Source: UBA7703 sp963667195 (GTDB lineage Bacteria > Bacillota > Clostridia > Christensenellales > CAG-138). Taken from it: a DNA stretch of 64,000 nt. Below the pieces are notes generated by a model that was not told the origin of the DNA, did no database searches, and worked only from the letters and a program-made list of their open reading frames with translations. The stretch covers positions 1,736,001-1,800,000 of the forward strand of contig OY762962.1 of assembly GCA_963667195.1 (NCBI GenBank), read 5' to 3'. The translations under genes were made by a program, and so were the position numbers. Shown piece by piece: positions 15,641 to 23,912 of the stretch (its first letter is position 1; each line of letters starts with the position of its first letter).

Positions 15641-16789
15641 ATGCAGAATGCGCTCTATGTTGAAATCAGCGCACTGGGTATCATACTGCTGACGATTATC
15701 CTTGTGACGCAACGGCAGACGAAGGCGGTCTCCGCGGCGCAACGCAGGTTTAATCTGCTCATCTATGTGCTGATGATGATGCTCGTGGTCGATGCCTGCT
15801 GCTGGCTGATCGACGGACAGCAGTTTCGCTTTGCGTTCCAGCTCAACTACATGTTTGAGACGATCTACTACGCGCTGCATATCTTACTACCGTTTGCCTG
15901 GGTGCTGTATGTCGAAGGCACGCTGAGTACGGACTTGCGGGCAGCCAGACGCCGCATCGGCGTTGCGAGCATTCCGCTGTTTCTGCTCTTGATTGCGCTC
16001 GTGGTTAATCTCAAGTACCCGTTCGTCTTTCGAATCGATGAGCAAAACGTCTATCATAGGGACTACGGCTTCTACTTTTACGGATTCTTAACCTATGCCT
16101 ATCTGATCTACGGCAGCATCCGTGCTCTGATCAAGGCAAAGGGTGCGGCGTGGGTGGATGATCGCCGCCGCTATTACACGATGGCGTTTTTCGCGGTGCT
16201 CCCATCGCTCGGCGGATTTATTCAGCTGTTCTTCTACGGCGTGAGCCTCAATTGGATTCTCGCGTCCATCTCGACACTGCTGGTCTATATCGACGCGCAG
16301 AATCGCCAGATCTCAACCGATCCGCTGACCAGCCTCAACAATCGCCGGGAGCTCAGCAAGTTCTTGCTGCGCGAAACGCAGGATCGGGAACCGACGAAAA
16401 GCGGTGTCTCGGTCATCATGATGGACGTCGACGGATTCAAGGAGATCAACGACACATACGGGCACTTTTACGGAGACGGTGTATTGATCAACGTTTCGGA
16501 GATACTCAAGACGAGCTGCAAGAACACAAACGCGTTTCTCGCGCGCTACGGCGGGGATGAGTTTTGCATCGTGTTGCCGGCGAACTCCGAGGTGGACGCG
16601 CAGGAGATCATCGCGCGCGTGGAGATGAACATTTCCGAGTGGAACAGAACGCACGCGGAGCGCAGGCCGATCGGGCTGAGCATCGGGTATTCGACGTGGA
16701 GCAATCTCAAGGACACAAGCTATGAAACGCTCATTGCGCGCGCGGATCACCGGATGTATGAAGTGAAAAACGCGAAGAAGTGTACGTAA
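15641..16789 (+). CDS. Membrane-anchored diguanylate cyclase (GGDEF)
   Basis: This 382-residue enzyme should make cyclic di-GMP from two GTP. The first about 200 residues contain some six membrane spans. The GGDEF domain fills the rest: DPLTSLNNRRELSKFL, MMDVDGFKEINDTYGH, and the active-site RYGGDEF near residue 305. The RxxD inhibitory I-site expected five residues before GGDEF is absent (NTNAFLARYGG). The start at 15641 follows GGGGGA at 15629-15634. The 217 bases upstream hold AT-rich -10-like sequences but no promoter I can define, and nothing resembling a c-di-GMP riboswitch. Confidence 0.88.
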   Translation: MQNALYVEISALGIILLTIILVTQRQTKAVSAAQRRFNLLIYVLMMMLVVDACCWLIDGQQFRFAFQLNYMFETIYYALHILLPFAWVLYVEGTLSTDLRAARRRIGVASIPLFLLLIALVVNLKYPFVFRIDEQNVYHRDYGFYFYGFLTYAYLIYGSIRALIKAKGAAWVDDRRRYYTMAFFAVLPSLGGFIQLFFYGVSLNWILASISTLLVYIDAQNRQISTDPLTSLNNRRELSKFLLRETQDREPTKSGVSVIMMDVDGFKEINDTYGHFYGDGVLINVSEILKTSCKNTNAFLARYGGDEFCIVLPANSEVDAQEIIARVEMNISEWNRTHAERRPIGLSIGYSTWSNLKDTSYETLIARADHRMYEVKNAKKCT

Positions 16790-16806
16790 ATAAAGAATAT
16801 GTATGC

Positions 16807-16834
16807 ACAAAGCCCGCCATATGGCGGGCTTTGT
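16807..16834. terminator. Bidirectional terminator, perfect 28-base palindrome
   Basis: Two perfect 14-base arms (ACAAAGCCCGCCAT and its complement) meet without a spacer between the convergent cyclase and LysM genes. The ends of the stem supply A- and T-rich tails on both strands. Confidence 0.75.
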
Positions 16835-16853
16835 CTGCATCAATATGCGAATT

Positions 16854-17180
16854 CTATTTTTTCTTCCGATCCGGAACCTTGATGACGGAGCCGGTGCGGA
16901 TGAGATTCGGGTTGGTGATGGAGGGGTTCAGCGAGACGATCTCTTCAATCGAGGAGTTGAACATCTTGGAGACACGCGTGAGGTTGTCTCCCGCGAGCAC
17001 CTTATACTCGATGATTTTCGCCGGTGCGGGTTTCGCGGCCGGAAGCTTGAGTTCCCAGCCGATTTCAATGTGGCTGGCATCCTTCACGATGGGGTTGAGC
17101 TTCATAATCTCCTGCGGCGTGGTCTTATACTTCGCCGCAATCTTGAGCAGAGTCTCGCCTTTTTCTACCTTGTGTACCAT
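16854..17180 (-). CDS. Two-LysM-domain protein, 108 aa
   Basis: The protein is two LysM domains (about residues 2-46 and 57-103) joined by a short Pro/Ala linker. The repeated cores are KVEKGETLLKIAAKYKTTPQ and KVLAGDNLTRVSKMFNSS. LysM domains bind N-acetylglucosamine polymers such as peptidoglycan. There is no signal peptide, membrane span or catalytic domain, so export by a normal route is not evident. The start at 17180 has GGAGGT upstream. Similar signal-less LysM proteins occur in spore-forming Clostridia, but a spore role is only a guess. Confidence 0.85.
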   Translation of the reverse strand: MVHKVEKGETLLKIAAKYKTTPQEIMKLNPIVKDASHIEIGWELKLPAAKPAPAKIIEYKVLAGDNLTRVSKMFNSSIEEIVSLNPSITNPNLIRTGSVIKVPDRKKK

Positions 17181-17282
17181 GACAATCTACCTCCAACAAA
17201 AATATAATTGGTCAGCAACCATCTTGCTACAAAAAAAACAATGCCCGCGAAGAACTTGTGTCAACGATATGGAATTGCCCTC

Positions 17283-17311
17283 ATTATAGTACCTTGTTTG
17301 ATTCCGCGCAA
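17283..17311 (-). promoter_or_regulatory. Promoter of the LysM gene
   Basis: On the minus strand TTGCGC and TATAAT are separated by 17 bases (plus-strand 17306-17311 and 17283-17288). An inverted repeat GATTCCG-n6-CGGAATC at 17300-17319 covers the -35 box and could be an operator. Confidence 0.6.
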
Positions 17312-17365
17312 TCGGAATCCTGCGCGAAAAAACACGAACCCGAATACCGCCGAAAAACACGAGAT

Positions 17366-17393
17366 TTGCATTTTTTCCTGCGTGTGGTATCAT
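17366..17393 (+). promoter_or_regulatory. fabT: fabT promoter
   Basis: TTGCAT (17366-17371) and TATCAT (17388-17393) lie 16 bases apart, about 55 bases upstream of the fabT start. The operator-like motif at 17400 follows immediately. Confidence 0.65.
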
Positions 17394-17399
17394 GAAATG

Positions 17400-17414
17400 G
17401 TTCGTAGTACGAAG
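17400..17414. promoter_or_regulatory. Putative FabT operator 1
   Basis: GTTCGTAGTACGAAG contains the perfect palindrome TTCGTA-G-TACGAA, starting 6 bases after the fabT -10 box. It matches 11 of 15 positions of the element at 18134-18148 in front of the acc/fab operon (shared pattern GTTnGTAGTnCnAA). This supports autoregulation by the MarR-type protein encoded next. Confidence 0.6.
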
Positions 17415-17449
17415 GAATTTCGGCTGCCCTGCCGATAAGGAGAGAAATC

Positions 17450-17899
17450 ATGACAGATCAGGAAATCGAGCTGCTGCTCAATCAGGCGCTCAAGGATATG
17501 TTTTATAGCGTGCTGAGGCTCCAGGAGCGGAGCGTCAGCAAGCTCGCAAACGGCAACCTCAGCCGCACGGAGATGCACGCACTGGAGATTGTGCAGGACA
17601 TTCCGGACGCGACGCTCACGCAGATTTCGGATATCCTCGGCATCACGAAGGCGACGGTGAGCGTCTCCGTCAACCGCCTCGTGGAGAAGGGGTATCTGAT
17701 CAAAACCCGCGCGGAGGACGACAAGCGAAAGAGCATCCTCAAGCTCACGGATGAGGGAGAGGCGATGTGCAAGAAGCACACGCAGTTTCACGATATGCTC
17801 ATCCACGCCGTCATGCGGGATTTTCAGGTGGCGCAATACCCGGAGGTGCTGCAATCCATGCAGGCGCTTGTGAACTTTTTCAACCACCTGCGTGTGTAA
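17450..17899 (+). CDS. fabT: MarR-family repressor of fatty-acid synthesis (FabT-like)
   Basis: This 149-residue MarR-family protein carries a winged helix (RTEMHALEIVQDIPDATLTQ, then ITKATVSVSVNRLVEKGYLI and the wing RAEDDKRKSILKLTDEG). Its position directly before the acc/fab operon is that of FabT, which in Firmicutes represses the fab genes, helped by acyl-ACP. The start at 17450 follows AAGGAGAGAAATC. Two matching operator-like sites lie in its own promoter and in the acc promoter. Identity as FabT rests on family and context. Confidence 0.85.
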   Translation: MTDQEIELLLNQALKDMFYSVLRLQERSVSKLANGNLSRTEMHALEIVQDIPDATLTQISDILGITKATVSVSVNRLVEKGYLIKTRAEDDKRKSILKLTDEGEAMCKKHTQFHDMLIHAVMRDFQVAQYPEVLQSMQALVNFFNHLRV

Positions 17900-18091
17900 G
17901 AAATGCATGGGAACAGGGGTTAATCAAGCAATGGAACCCAAGGCGCTCTCTTTTTCCGGAATGAGAATTCGCGTAAACTGAGCGTTTTTAGACGAAAACG
18001 CAAGTTATGTTGCGGAACACATGCGCTAATAAATTAACAAGTATATTCGGAGGGGCTTTTCACAATTGAACCGCGGTACAATGCCGCGTGC
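17900..18091 (+). other. Spacer between fabT and the acc/fab promoter
   Basis: No gene is visible here. It holds a GCGTTTT-n6-AAAACGC inverted repeat (17982-18001) and a weaker GGGTT/AACCC hairpin near 17920-17940, either of which could end the fabT transcript. Neither has a good T-run. Confidence 0.3.
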
Positions 18092-18120
18092 TTGACAAGA
18101 AAAAATGACCATGTTATGAT
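18092..18120 (+). promoter_or_regulatory. Promoter of the accBCDA-fab operon
   Basis: A perfect TTGACA (18092-18097), a 17-base spacer and TATGAT (18115-18120) lie about 125 bases upstream of accB. The operator-like element at 18134 lies over or just after the likely transcription start. Confidence 0.8.
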
Positions 18121-18133
18121 TCTGCGCAAGTTA

Positions 18134-18148
18134 GTTAGTAGTGCTAAC
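18134..18148. promoter_or_regulatory. Putative FabT operator 2
   Basis: GTTAGTAGTGCTAAC has perfect 5-base arms GTTAG/CTAAC and lies 13 bases after the -10 box of the acc/fab promoter. It shares 11 of 15 positions with the site in the fabT promoter. Confidence 0.6.
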
Positions 18149-18243
18149 GATATGCGGGATCATTTTTTATACCCCCCGCACGATGGATTTTCCGCCACTA
18201 CTCCGGACTTATACATCTTTTTATAGCCGAAAGGACTCCTAAC

Positions 18244-18666
18244 ATGGATCTGGACGCAATCATCCGGTTGATGGATCGCGCGGAACAGTCCGCGTTTTCT
18301 AAAATCGAAGTACAGCAGGGCGACCTGAGGATTCTGCTGGAGCGCGGCGCGGTCGCAAGCGCGGCGGCACCCGTATATGCGCAGCAGGCATCACAGCAGG
18401 CATCCGCAGCTTTACCCGACGAAAAACAAACCGTTCGCTCGCCGATCTCGGGCGTGTTTTATCTCGCGAAGGAACCGGGAGCATCTCCATTCGTGCAGAC
18501 AGGCTCGAAGGTCAACAAGGGAGACACGCTCTGCATCATCGAAGCCATGAAGACTATGAATGAGATCCGCGCGCCGAAAAATTGCGTGATCGCGGGAATT
18601 CTCGCCGCGGATGGCTCTACGATCGCCGCGGGCGACCCGCTCTTTCTGTTAGATGAAGGAAACTGA
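18244..18666 (+). CDS. accB: Biotin carboxyl carrier protein of acetyl-CoA carboxylase
   Basis: This 140-residue carrier holds biotin and swings it between the carboxylase and transferase sites when malonyl-CoA is made. The N-terminal helix (IIRLMDRAEQSAFSKIEVQQ) is followed by an Ala/Gln-rich linker and the biotinyl domain. The lysine to be biotinylated lies in IIEAMKTMNEI. It starts at 18244 after AAAGGACTC and is the first gene of the operon. accC starts one base after its stop. Confidence 0.95.
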   Translation: MDLDAIIRLMDRAEQSAFSKIEVQQGDLRILLERGAVASAAAPVYAQQASQQASAALPDEKQTVRSPISGVFYLAKEPGASPFVQTGSKVNKGDTLCIIEAMKTMNEIRAPKNCVIAGILAADGSTIAAGDPLFLLDEGN

Positions 18667-18667
18667 T

Positions 18668-20029
18668 ATGCAGACGGTACTCGTAGCAAATCGCGGGGAG
18701 ATCGCCGTGCGCATCATCCGCAGCTGCAAAAAGCTGGGGCTTCGTTCGGTTGCGGTCTATTCGGAAAACGACGAGCGCTCGCTGCACGTTCGCCTTGCGG
18801 ACGAGAGCGTCTGCATCGGCCCGCGTCCCGCGGACAAGAGCTATCTCAATATCGACGCAATCCTCGCGGCGGCGAAGGCCTACCGCGCGGATTTGCTGCA
18901 CCCCGGCGTGGGATTTCTTTCGGAAAACGACGCGTTTGCCGAGGCGTGCGACGAGGCTGGCATCCGCTTCATCGGCCCTTCGCCCGCGAGCATGCGCGTG
19001 CTTGGCGACAAGGAAGCCGCGCGAAAGACCATGATCGCGAACGGTTTCCCCGTGGTGCCCGGTTCGGACGGCACGGTGGATACGCTCAAGGAAGCAGTAG
19101 CCGCAGCAAAGACCATCGGCTATCCGCTGATGATCAAGGCCGCGAAGGGCGGCGGCGGCAAGGGCATCCGCATCGTGGAGGACGCCTGCGCGCTGGAACG
19201 GGAGTTTCCGCTCGTGCGGCGTGAAGCCGAGCTCGCCTTTGGCGACGGCAGCGTGTATCTGGAGGCGTATCTGCCGCAGGCGCGGCACATCGAGGTGCAG
19301 ATTCTCGCGGATATGCACGGAAACGTGCTGCATCTTGGCACGCGCGAATGCACGCTCCAGCGCAAGAATCAAAAGCTCATCGAGGAAGCGCCGGCGGCAA
19401 ATATCCCGGAAGCCACCCGCGCCGCGATTGAGCAGACAGCGGTGGACATCGCCCGCGCGGTGGGCTACCAGAACGCGGGCACGGTGGAGTTCCTGCTCAC
19501 GCGGGACGGGCGCTTCTTCTTTATGGAGATGAACGCGCGCATCCAGGTGGAGCACCCCATCACGGAGAGCATCTTCGGCCTTGACCTGATCAAGGCGCAG
19601 ATTCAGGTGGCGATGGGCCACCATATCCGCATTTCGCAGGAAAACCTGATTCCGCGCGGACACGCGATCGAATGCCGCATCAACGCGGAGTGTCCGGCGG
19701 AGAACTTCCGCCCGTCGCCCGGCGTGATCCAGCGCATGCAGCTGCCCGGCGGCAACGGCGTGCGCATCGACAGCGGCTATGCCACGGGAGACGAGATTTC
19801 GCCCTACTACGACTCGATGGTGCTCAAGCTCATCTGCTATGCGGACGACCGCGACGAGTCCATTCGCCAGAGCCTCGCGGCGCTTGGGGAGCTGACCATC
19901 GACGGCATTGAGCACAATACGGAGCTCGCGCGCGCAATGCTCGCAGACCCGGATTTCCGCAGCGGCAACGTCCACACCAAGTGGATCGAACAAGCATTTT
20001 TACCGCGATTTTTAAGAGGACACACATGA
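18668..20029 (+). CDS. accC: Biotin carboxylase subunit of acetyl-CoA carboxylase
   Basis: This 453-residue ATP-grasp enzyme carboxylates biotin on AccB. It opens MQTVLVANRGEIAVRIIRSC and has the Gly-rich ATP loop KAAKGGGGKGIRIV. The catalytic core is FFMEMNARIQVEHPITE, and a C-terminal biotin carboxylase domain contains HAIECRINAECP. The start at 18668 follows GAAGGAAAC. Its stop overlaps accD by ATGA. Length and motifs are complete. Confidence 0.96.
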   Translation: MQTVLVANRGEIAVRIIRSCKKLGLRSVAVYSENDERSLHVRLADESVCIGPRPADKSYLNIDAILAAAKAYRADLLHPGVGFLSENDAFAEACDEAGIRFIGPSPASMRVLGDKEAARKTMIANGFPVVPGSDGTVDTLKEAVAAAKTIGYPLMIKAAKGGGGKGIRIVEDACALEREFPLVRREAELAFGDGSVYLEAYLPQARHIEVQILADMHGNVLHLGTRECTLQRKNQKLIEEAPAANIPEATRAAIEQTAVDIARAVGYQNAGTVEFLLTRDGRFFFMEMNARIQVEHPITESIFGLDLIKAQIQVAMGHHIRISQENLIPRGHAIECRINAECPAENFRPSPGVIQRMQLPGGNGVRIDSGYATGDEISPYYDSMVLKLICYADDRDESIRQSLAALGELTIDGIEHNTELARAMLADPDFRSGNVHTKWIEQAFLPRFLRGHT

Positions 20030-20889
20030 ACCTGTTTTCGGAAACCATCGAACAGAGCCATATTCCCGCGGACGGTGAGACGAGCGCGCTGGACATGCTC
20101 CGCTGCGCGCGCTGCGGGCGCGATCTCGTTGCGGACGTGGTGCTCGCGGGCGACGCCGCCTGCCCGTATTGCGGGAACCTGTTTCGCCAGCCCGCGTACC
20201 GCCGCATCGAGGCGATTGTGGACAGTGGCAGCTTCATCGAAATCGAGCGCGAGACCGAGGCGGGCGACCCGCTTTCGTTCCCGGGCTATCGCACCAAGCT
20301 GGAAAAAGAGCGCGTCAAGAGCAAGATGCAGGAGGGCGTGGTCATCGGCAAAGCGACCATCAAAGGGCAACGCACCGCGCTCGCGGTCATGGACAGCTAT
20401 TTCATGATGGGCAGCATGGGCACCGTGGTGGGCGAAAAGATTGTCATCCTCGCGGAGTTCGCGCTCACGAACCGGCTTCCGCTCGTGATCTTCTGCGCCT
20501 CCGGCGGCGCGCGCATGCAGGAAGGCGTGCTTTCGCTGATGCAGATGTCGCGCACGACCATCGCGCTCGCACGGCACAGCGCGGCGGGGCTCCTGCACAT
20601 CAACGTGCTTACGCACCCGACCACGGGGGGAGTAACCGCAAGCTTTGCCATGCAGGGAGACATCACGCTGGCTGAGCCCGGCGCGCTGATCGGCTTTGCC
20701 GGCCCGCGCGTGATCGAGCAGACCATGCGGGACAAGCTACCGGAAGGGTTTCAGACGGCGGAGTATCTCGATGAACACGGGTTCGTTGACCGGATTGTCG
20801 AGCGTAGGGATATGCGCGAAACGCTGGCATCGCTGCTTGCGCTGCACAACGCAGGCCAGACCGGTTCGTCACAACGGGAGGCGCACTAG
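20026..20889 (+). CDS. accD: Acetyl-CoA carboxylase carboxyltransferase subunit beta
   Basis: With AccA, this 287-residue protein moves the carboxyl group from biotin to acetyl-CoA. The N-terminal zinc ribbon is CARCGRDL followed by CPYCGNLF. The crotonase-like core includes ASGGARMQEGVLSLMQMSRT and HPTTGGVTASFAMQGD. The start at 20026 overlaps the accC stop by 4 bases, with AGAGGA upstream. accA begins directly after its TAG. Confidence 0.95.
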   Translation: MNLFSETIEQSHIPADGETSALDMLRCARCGRDLVADVVLAGDAACPYCGNLFRQPAYRRIEAIVDSGSFIEIERETEAGDPLSFPGYRTKLEKERVKSKMQEGVVIGKATIKGQRTALAVMDSYFMMGSMGTVVGEKIVILAEFALTNRLPLVIFCASGGARMQEGVLSLMQMSRTTIALARHSAAGLLHINVLTHPTTGGVTASFAMQGDITLAEPGALIGFAGPRVIEQTMRDKLPEGFQTAEYLDEHGFVDRIVERRDMRETLASLLALHNAGQTGSSQREAH

Positions 20890-21732
20890 ATGACTTCGAT
20901 CAAGCAAAATCTCGCGATCGACACGCTGCCAAACGCGGCCGATCCCGCCTGGGCAAGCGTGATGAGCGCGCGCAAGGAAGATCGCCCGCAGGCGCGGGAC
21001 TATATCGAAAAACTCTTTCACGGGGTCTTCGAGGTGCGTGGGGATCAATGCATGGGCGACGACGAGGCAATCGTGAGCGCCGTTGCGTGGTTTGAAACGT
21101 ATCCCGTGACCATCATCGGCCAGCAGAAGGGACACACGCTCGAGGAGCGCATGCGCTGCAACTTCGGCATGCCGTCTCCGGAGGGCTACCGCAAGTCCAT
21201 GCGCGCGCTGAAGCAGGCGGAGAAGTTCCATCGACCTGTGATCTGCCTTGTGGATACGCCGGGCGCGTTTTGCGGCGTCGAGGCGGAGGCAAAGGGGCAG
21301 GGACGCGTGATCGCGGAGCACCTGCGTGCTATGGCGATGGTGAAAACACCGTGCATCTCGATCATCATCGGCGAAGGCGGCAGCGGCGGCGCGCTAGCGC
21401 TCTCGCTTGCGGATCGGCTGATCATGCTCGAAAACAGCTACTTTTCGGTGATTTCGCCGGAGGGCGCCGCGTCGATTTTGTTCAAAGACAGCTCGATGGC
21501 GTCCGAAGCCGCGAAGAATCTCAAGCTTACGGCGGGCGATCTTAAGCGGTTCGGCATCGTGGACAGCGTAATCCGCGAGCCGGAAGGATATTCCCGCGTG
21601 CATATGGACGAGAGCGTGGAGGCGGTGAAGAAAGCCATCCGAAACGCGCTGAAACGCCTGACCGCGCTGCCGCCGGATCGATTGGTCGAGCAGCGGCAAC
21701 AGAAATATTTGAATATGAGGTGGTATGGATGA
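20890..21732 (+). CDS. accA: Acetyl-CoA carboxylase carboxyltransferase subunit alpha
   Basis: This 280-residue partner of AccD has the alpha-subunit hallmarks FGMPSPEGYRKSMRALKQAE, VDTPGAFCGVEAEAKGQ and GEGGSGGALALSLADRLIML. It also has the SPEGAASILFKDS segment. It is a little shorter than the E. coli protein, as in other Firmicutes. The ATG is immediately after the accD stop. Its own stop overlaps the fabH start by ATGA. Confidence 0.95.
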   Translation: MTSIKQNLAIDTLPNAADPAWASVMSARKEDRPQARDYIEKLFHGVFEVRGDQCMGDDEAIVSAVAWFETYPVTIIGQQKGHTLEERMRCNFGMPSPEGYRKSMRALKQAEKFHRPVICLVDTPGAFCGVEAEAKGQGRVIAEHLRAMAMVKTPCISIIIGEGGSGGALALSLADRLIMLENSYFSVISPEGAASILFKDSSMASEAAKNLKLTAGDLKRFGIVDSVIREPEGYSRVHMDESVEAVKKAIRNALKRLTALPPDRLVEQRQQKYLNMRWYG

Positions 21733-22724
21733 TCGCGCCTGTGTCGATTACGGGAATCGGTAAATGCGTCCCCGAAAAAGTGGTGACCAACGACGATTTA
21801 GCGCAGCTCGTGGAGACGAGCGACGAGTGGATCAGCAAGCGCACGGGCATCCGCGCGCGGCACGTCGCGGTGGAGGAAACTGCGATTGAGCTCGCGGTCT
21901 CTGCCGCAAACAGCGCGCTGACCATGTCCGGCGAAAGCCCAGCGGACGTCGGCGTGATCGTCGCCTGCACCATTACGGCGGAGGAACTCACGCCCTCGCT
22001 CGCGGGCAGAGTGCAGCGCGCGCTGAACATTCCCGTCTGCGCGGCGATGGACGTTTCCGCGGGCTGCACGGGGTTTGTCTATGCGCTCGTGACCGCGGCC
22101 TCCCTGATGGACACGCTCAACAAGGACGTCGCCATCGTAGTGGCGAGCGAGGTCATGACAAAGTATTGCGACTGGACGGATCGCTCCACCTGCGTGCTCT
22201 TTGGAGACGGCGCGGGCGCGGTGGTGCTCAAAAGAAGCGAGGTGGCGCATCTGCTGCACCCGATTCTTTCCGCTACTCCGGACGTGGACGACGTGATCGT
22301 GGTCAAAAAAGAAGCGCGGAACACGCCGTTTACCGGAGAGGTCGAGTCGAAGCGCGAGTCCATCCGGATGAAGGGCGCAGACGTGTTCACCTATGCCGTG
22401 GGCGTGCTGGAAAACACGCTGAACGACCTCTCCGCGCGCTGCGGCGATCATCCCATCGACAAGATCGTTCCGCATCAGGCGAACGAGAAGATCATCGACT
22501 TCGTAATCCGCACGATGAAGTTCGGGCGCGAACAGTTTTTCGTGAACATCGCAAACTATGCCAATACATCCTCCGCCTCGATTCCGATTGCGCTTTGCGA
22601 AGCGATGGAATCCGGCTGGCTGAACGCGGGCGACCGCGTGGCCATCGTCGGCTTCGGCTCGGGACTCACCAACGGCGGAGCGGTGATCGATTGGACGATA
22701 ACAAACAAAAAGGAGAACAAATAA
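21729..22724 (+). CDS. fabH: Beta-ketoacyl-ACP synthase III
   Basis: FabH starts each fatty acid by condensing acetyl-CoA (or a branched starter) with malonyl-ACP. The catalytic triad is visible in this 331-residue protein: Cys in VSAGCTGFVYAL, His in IVPHQANEKII, and Asn in NYANTSSASIPIAL. I choose ATG 21729, which overlaps the accA stop and has GAGGTGG upstream, over a GTG nine bases earlier. Starter specificity cannot be read reliably. Confidence 0.94.
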   Translation: MIAPVSITGIGKCVPEKVVTNDDLAQLVETSDEWISKRTGIRARHVAVEETAIELAVSAANSALTMSGESPADVGVIVACTITAEELTPSLAGRVQRALNIPVCAAMDVSAGCTGFVYALVTAASLMDTLNKDVAIVVASEVMTKYCDWTDRSTCVLFGDGAGAVVLKRSEVAHLLHPILSATPDVDDVIVVKKEARNTPFTGEVESKRESIRMKGADVFTYAVGVLENTLNDLSARCGDHPIDKIVPHQANEKIIDFVIRTMKFGREQFFVNIANYANTSSASIPIALCEAMESGWLNAGDRVAIVGFGSGLTNGGAVIDWTITNKKENK

Positions 22725-22725
22725 C

Positions 22726-22950
22726 ATGCAGGAAAAAATTATCGCAAGCCTTATGACGCAACTGGATCTGGATCGCGATGCGATCATGATGGAAAGCCGC
22801 TTTATCGAGGATTTCTCGATGGACTCTCTGGACATGGTGGAGATGCTCATCAACCTCGAAAAAGAGACCGGCATCAAGGTTCCCGTGGAAGAAGTGGGCG
22901 ATATCCACACCGTCGGCGAACTGGTCAAGCATCTGGAAGGAAAACAGTAA
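22726..22950 (+). CDS. acpP: Acyl carrier protein
   Basis: This 74-residue acidic helical protein carries growing acyl chains on a phosphopantetheine arm attached to Ser in FSMDSLDMVEM. It has the usual length and starts at 22726 after AAGGAG. Its TAA shares one base with the fabK ATG. No acyl-carrier-protein synthase gene is in the window. Confidence 0.95.
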   Translation: MQEKIIASLMTQLDLDRDAIMMESRFIEDFSMDSLDMVEMLINLEKETGIKVPVEEVGDIHTVGELVKHLEGKQ

Positions 22951-23912
22951 TGAGTTATCCCGGTACCATCTGTGAGCTGATAGGTACGCAATACCCGCTC
23001 ATTCAGGGCGGCATGGCGTGGGTTTCGGACGCAAACCTCGCCGCCGCGGTCTCGAAGGCGGGCGGCCTCGGCGTAATCGCCGCGGGCAACGCGCCGCCGG
23101 AGTGGGTGGAAACGCAGGTCAAGCGCCTCCGTGAACAGACGGACAAGCCGTTTGGCCTCAACGTCATGCTCCTGAGCCCCTATGTTGCGCAGATTGCCGA
23201 GCTGGTCTACGACCTCAAGGTGCCTGTTGTCATCACGGGCGCGGGTAACCCCGACGCGTACGTCAAGCGCTGGAAAGAGGCGGGCTGCATCGTCGCGCCC
23301 GTAGTCGCAAGCCGCGCGCTTGCGATGCTGATGGAGCGCATGGGCGCGGATTTCGTGATTGCGGAGGGCTGCGAGGCGGGGGGCCACATCGGTGAGCTTA
23401 CCTCGATGGTGCTCTGGCCGGATATCGCGCGCAGCGTGAGCATTCCTGTCGTGGCGGCGGGCGGCGTATTCGATGCTGCCGGCGTTGCCGCGGCGTTCTG
23501 CCTGGGAGCTGCGGGCGTACAGGTCGGCACGCGGTTCATCCTCGCCGAAGAATGCACCGCGCACATGGAGTATAAGGAGCGCGTCATTCGCGCAAAAGAC
23601 ATCGACAGCAAGGTTACGGGCCGCATTACGGGTCATCCGGTGCGCGTGCTCCGCAGCCCCTTGCAGCGGGAGCTTGCCAGCGCGGAATACGGGCCGGACG
23701 GCGCGGTCGCGGTGGAAAAGCTCGGCGAAGGCTCGCTGATGCGCGCGGTGGTGCATGGAGACAAGGAGCGCGGCTCGTTCATGGCGGGACAGTGCGCCTG
23801 CATGTGCGATCGTGTTCAGCCCGCAAGCGAAATCGTGCGGGAGCTGTTTGACCCCGCTTCGATCAAGGCGGCACTCGCTGGCGCTTCGGCATGTCTGGAG
23901 GCGAACGCATGA
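22950..23912 (+). CDS. fabK: FMN-dependent enoyl-ACP reductase II
   Basis: FabK (320 residues) reduces trans-2-enoyl-ACP in the last step of each cycle. It belongs to the nitronate monooxygenase-like TIM barrels. Family marks are the opening YPLIQGGMAWVSDANLAAAV, PVVITGAGNPD, AEGCEAGGHIGE and VVAAGGVFDAAGVAAAF. Being the only enoyl reductase in this complete operon, it is probably the main one, as in streptococci, which lack FabI. The start is fixed by the overlap with acpP. Confidence 0.93.
   Translation: MSYPGTICELIGTQYPLIQGGMAWVSDANLAAAVSKAGGLGVIAAGNAPPEWVETQVKRLREQTDKPFGLNVMLLSPYVAQIAELVYDLKVPVVITGAGNPDAYVKRWKEAGCIVAPVVASRALAMLMERMGADFVIAEGCEAGGHIGELTSMVLWPDIARSVSIPVVAAGGVFDAAGVAAAFCLGAAGVQVGTRFILAEECTAHMEYKERVIRAKDIDSKVTGRITGHPVRVLRSPLQRELASAEYGPDGAVAVEKLGEGSLMRAVVHGDKERGSFMAGQCACMCDRVQPASEIVRELFDPASIKAALAGASACLEANA

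Noticed and set aside
18098..18172. Long-range inverted repeat (AAAAAATGACC against GGATCATTTTTT) around the acc/fab promoter
   Set aside because: The left arm lies between the -35 and -10 boxes and would not be transcribed, so it cannot form an RNA hairpin; the arms are A/T runs that pair easily by chance.
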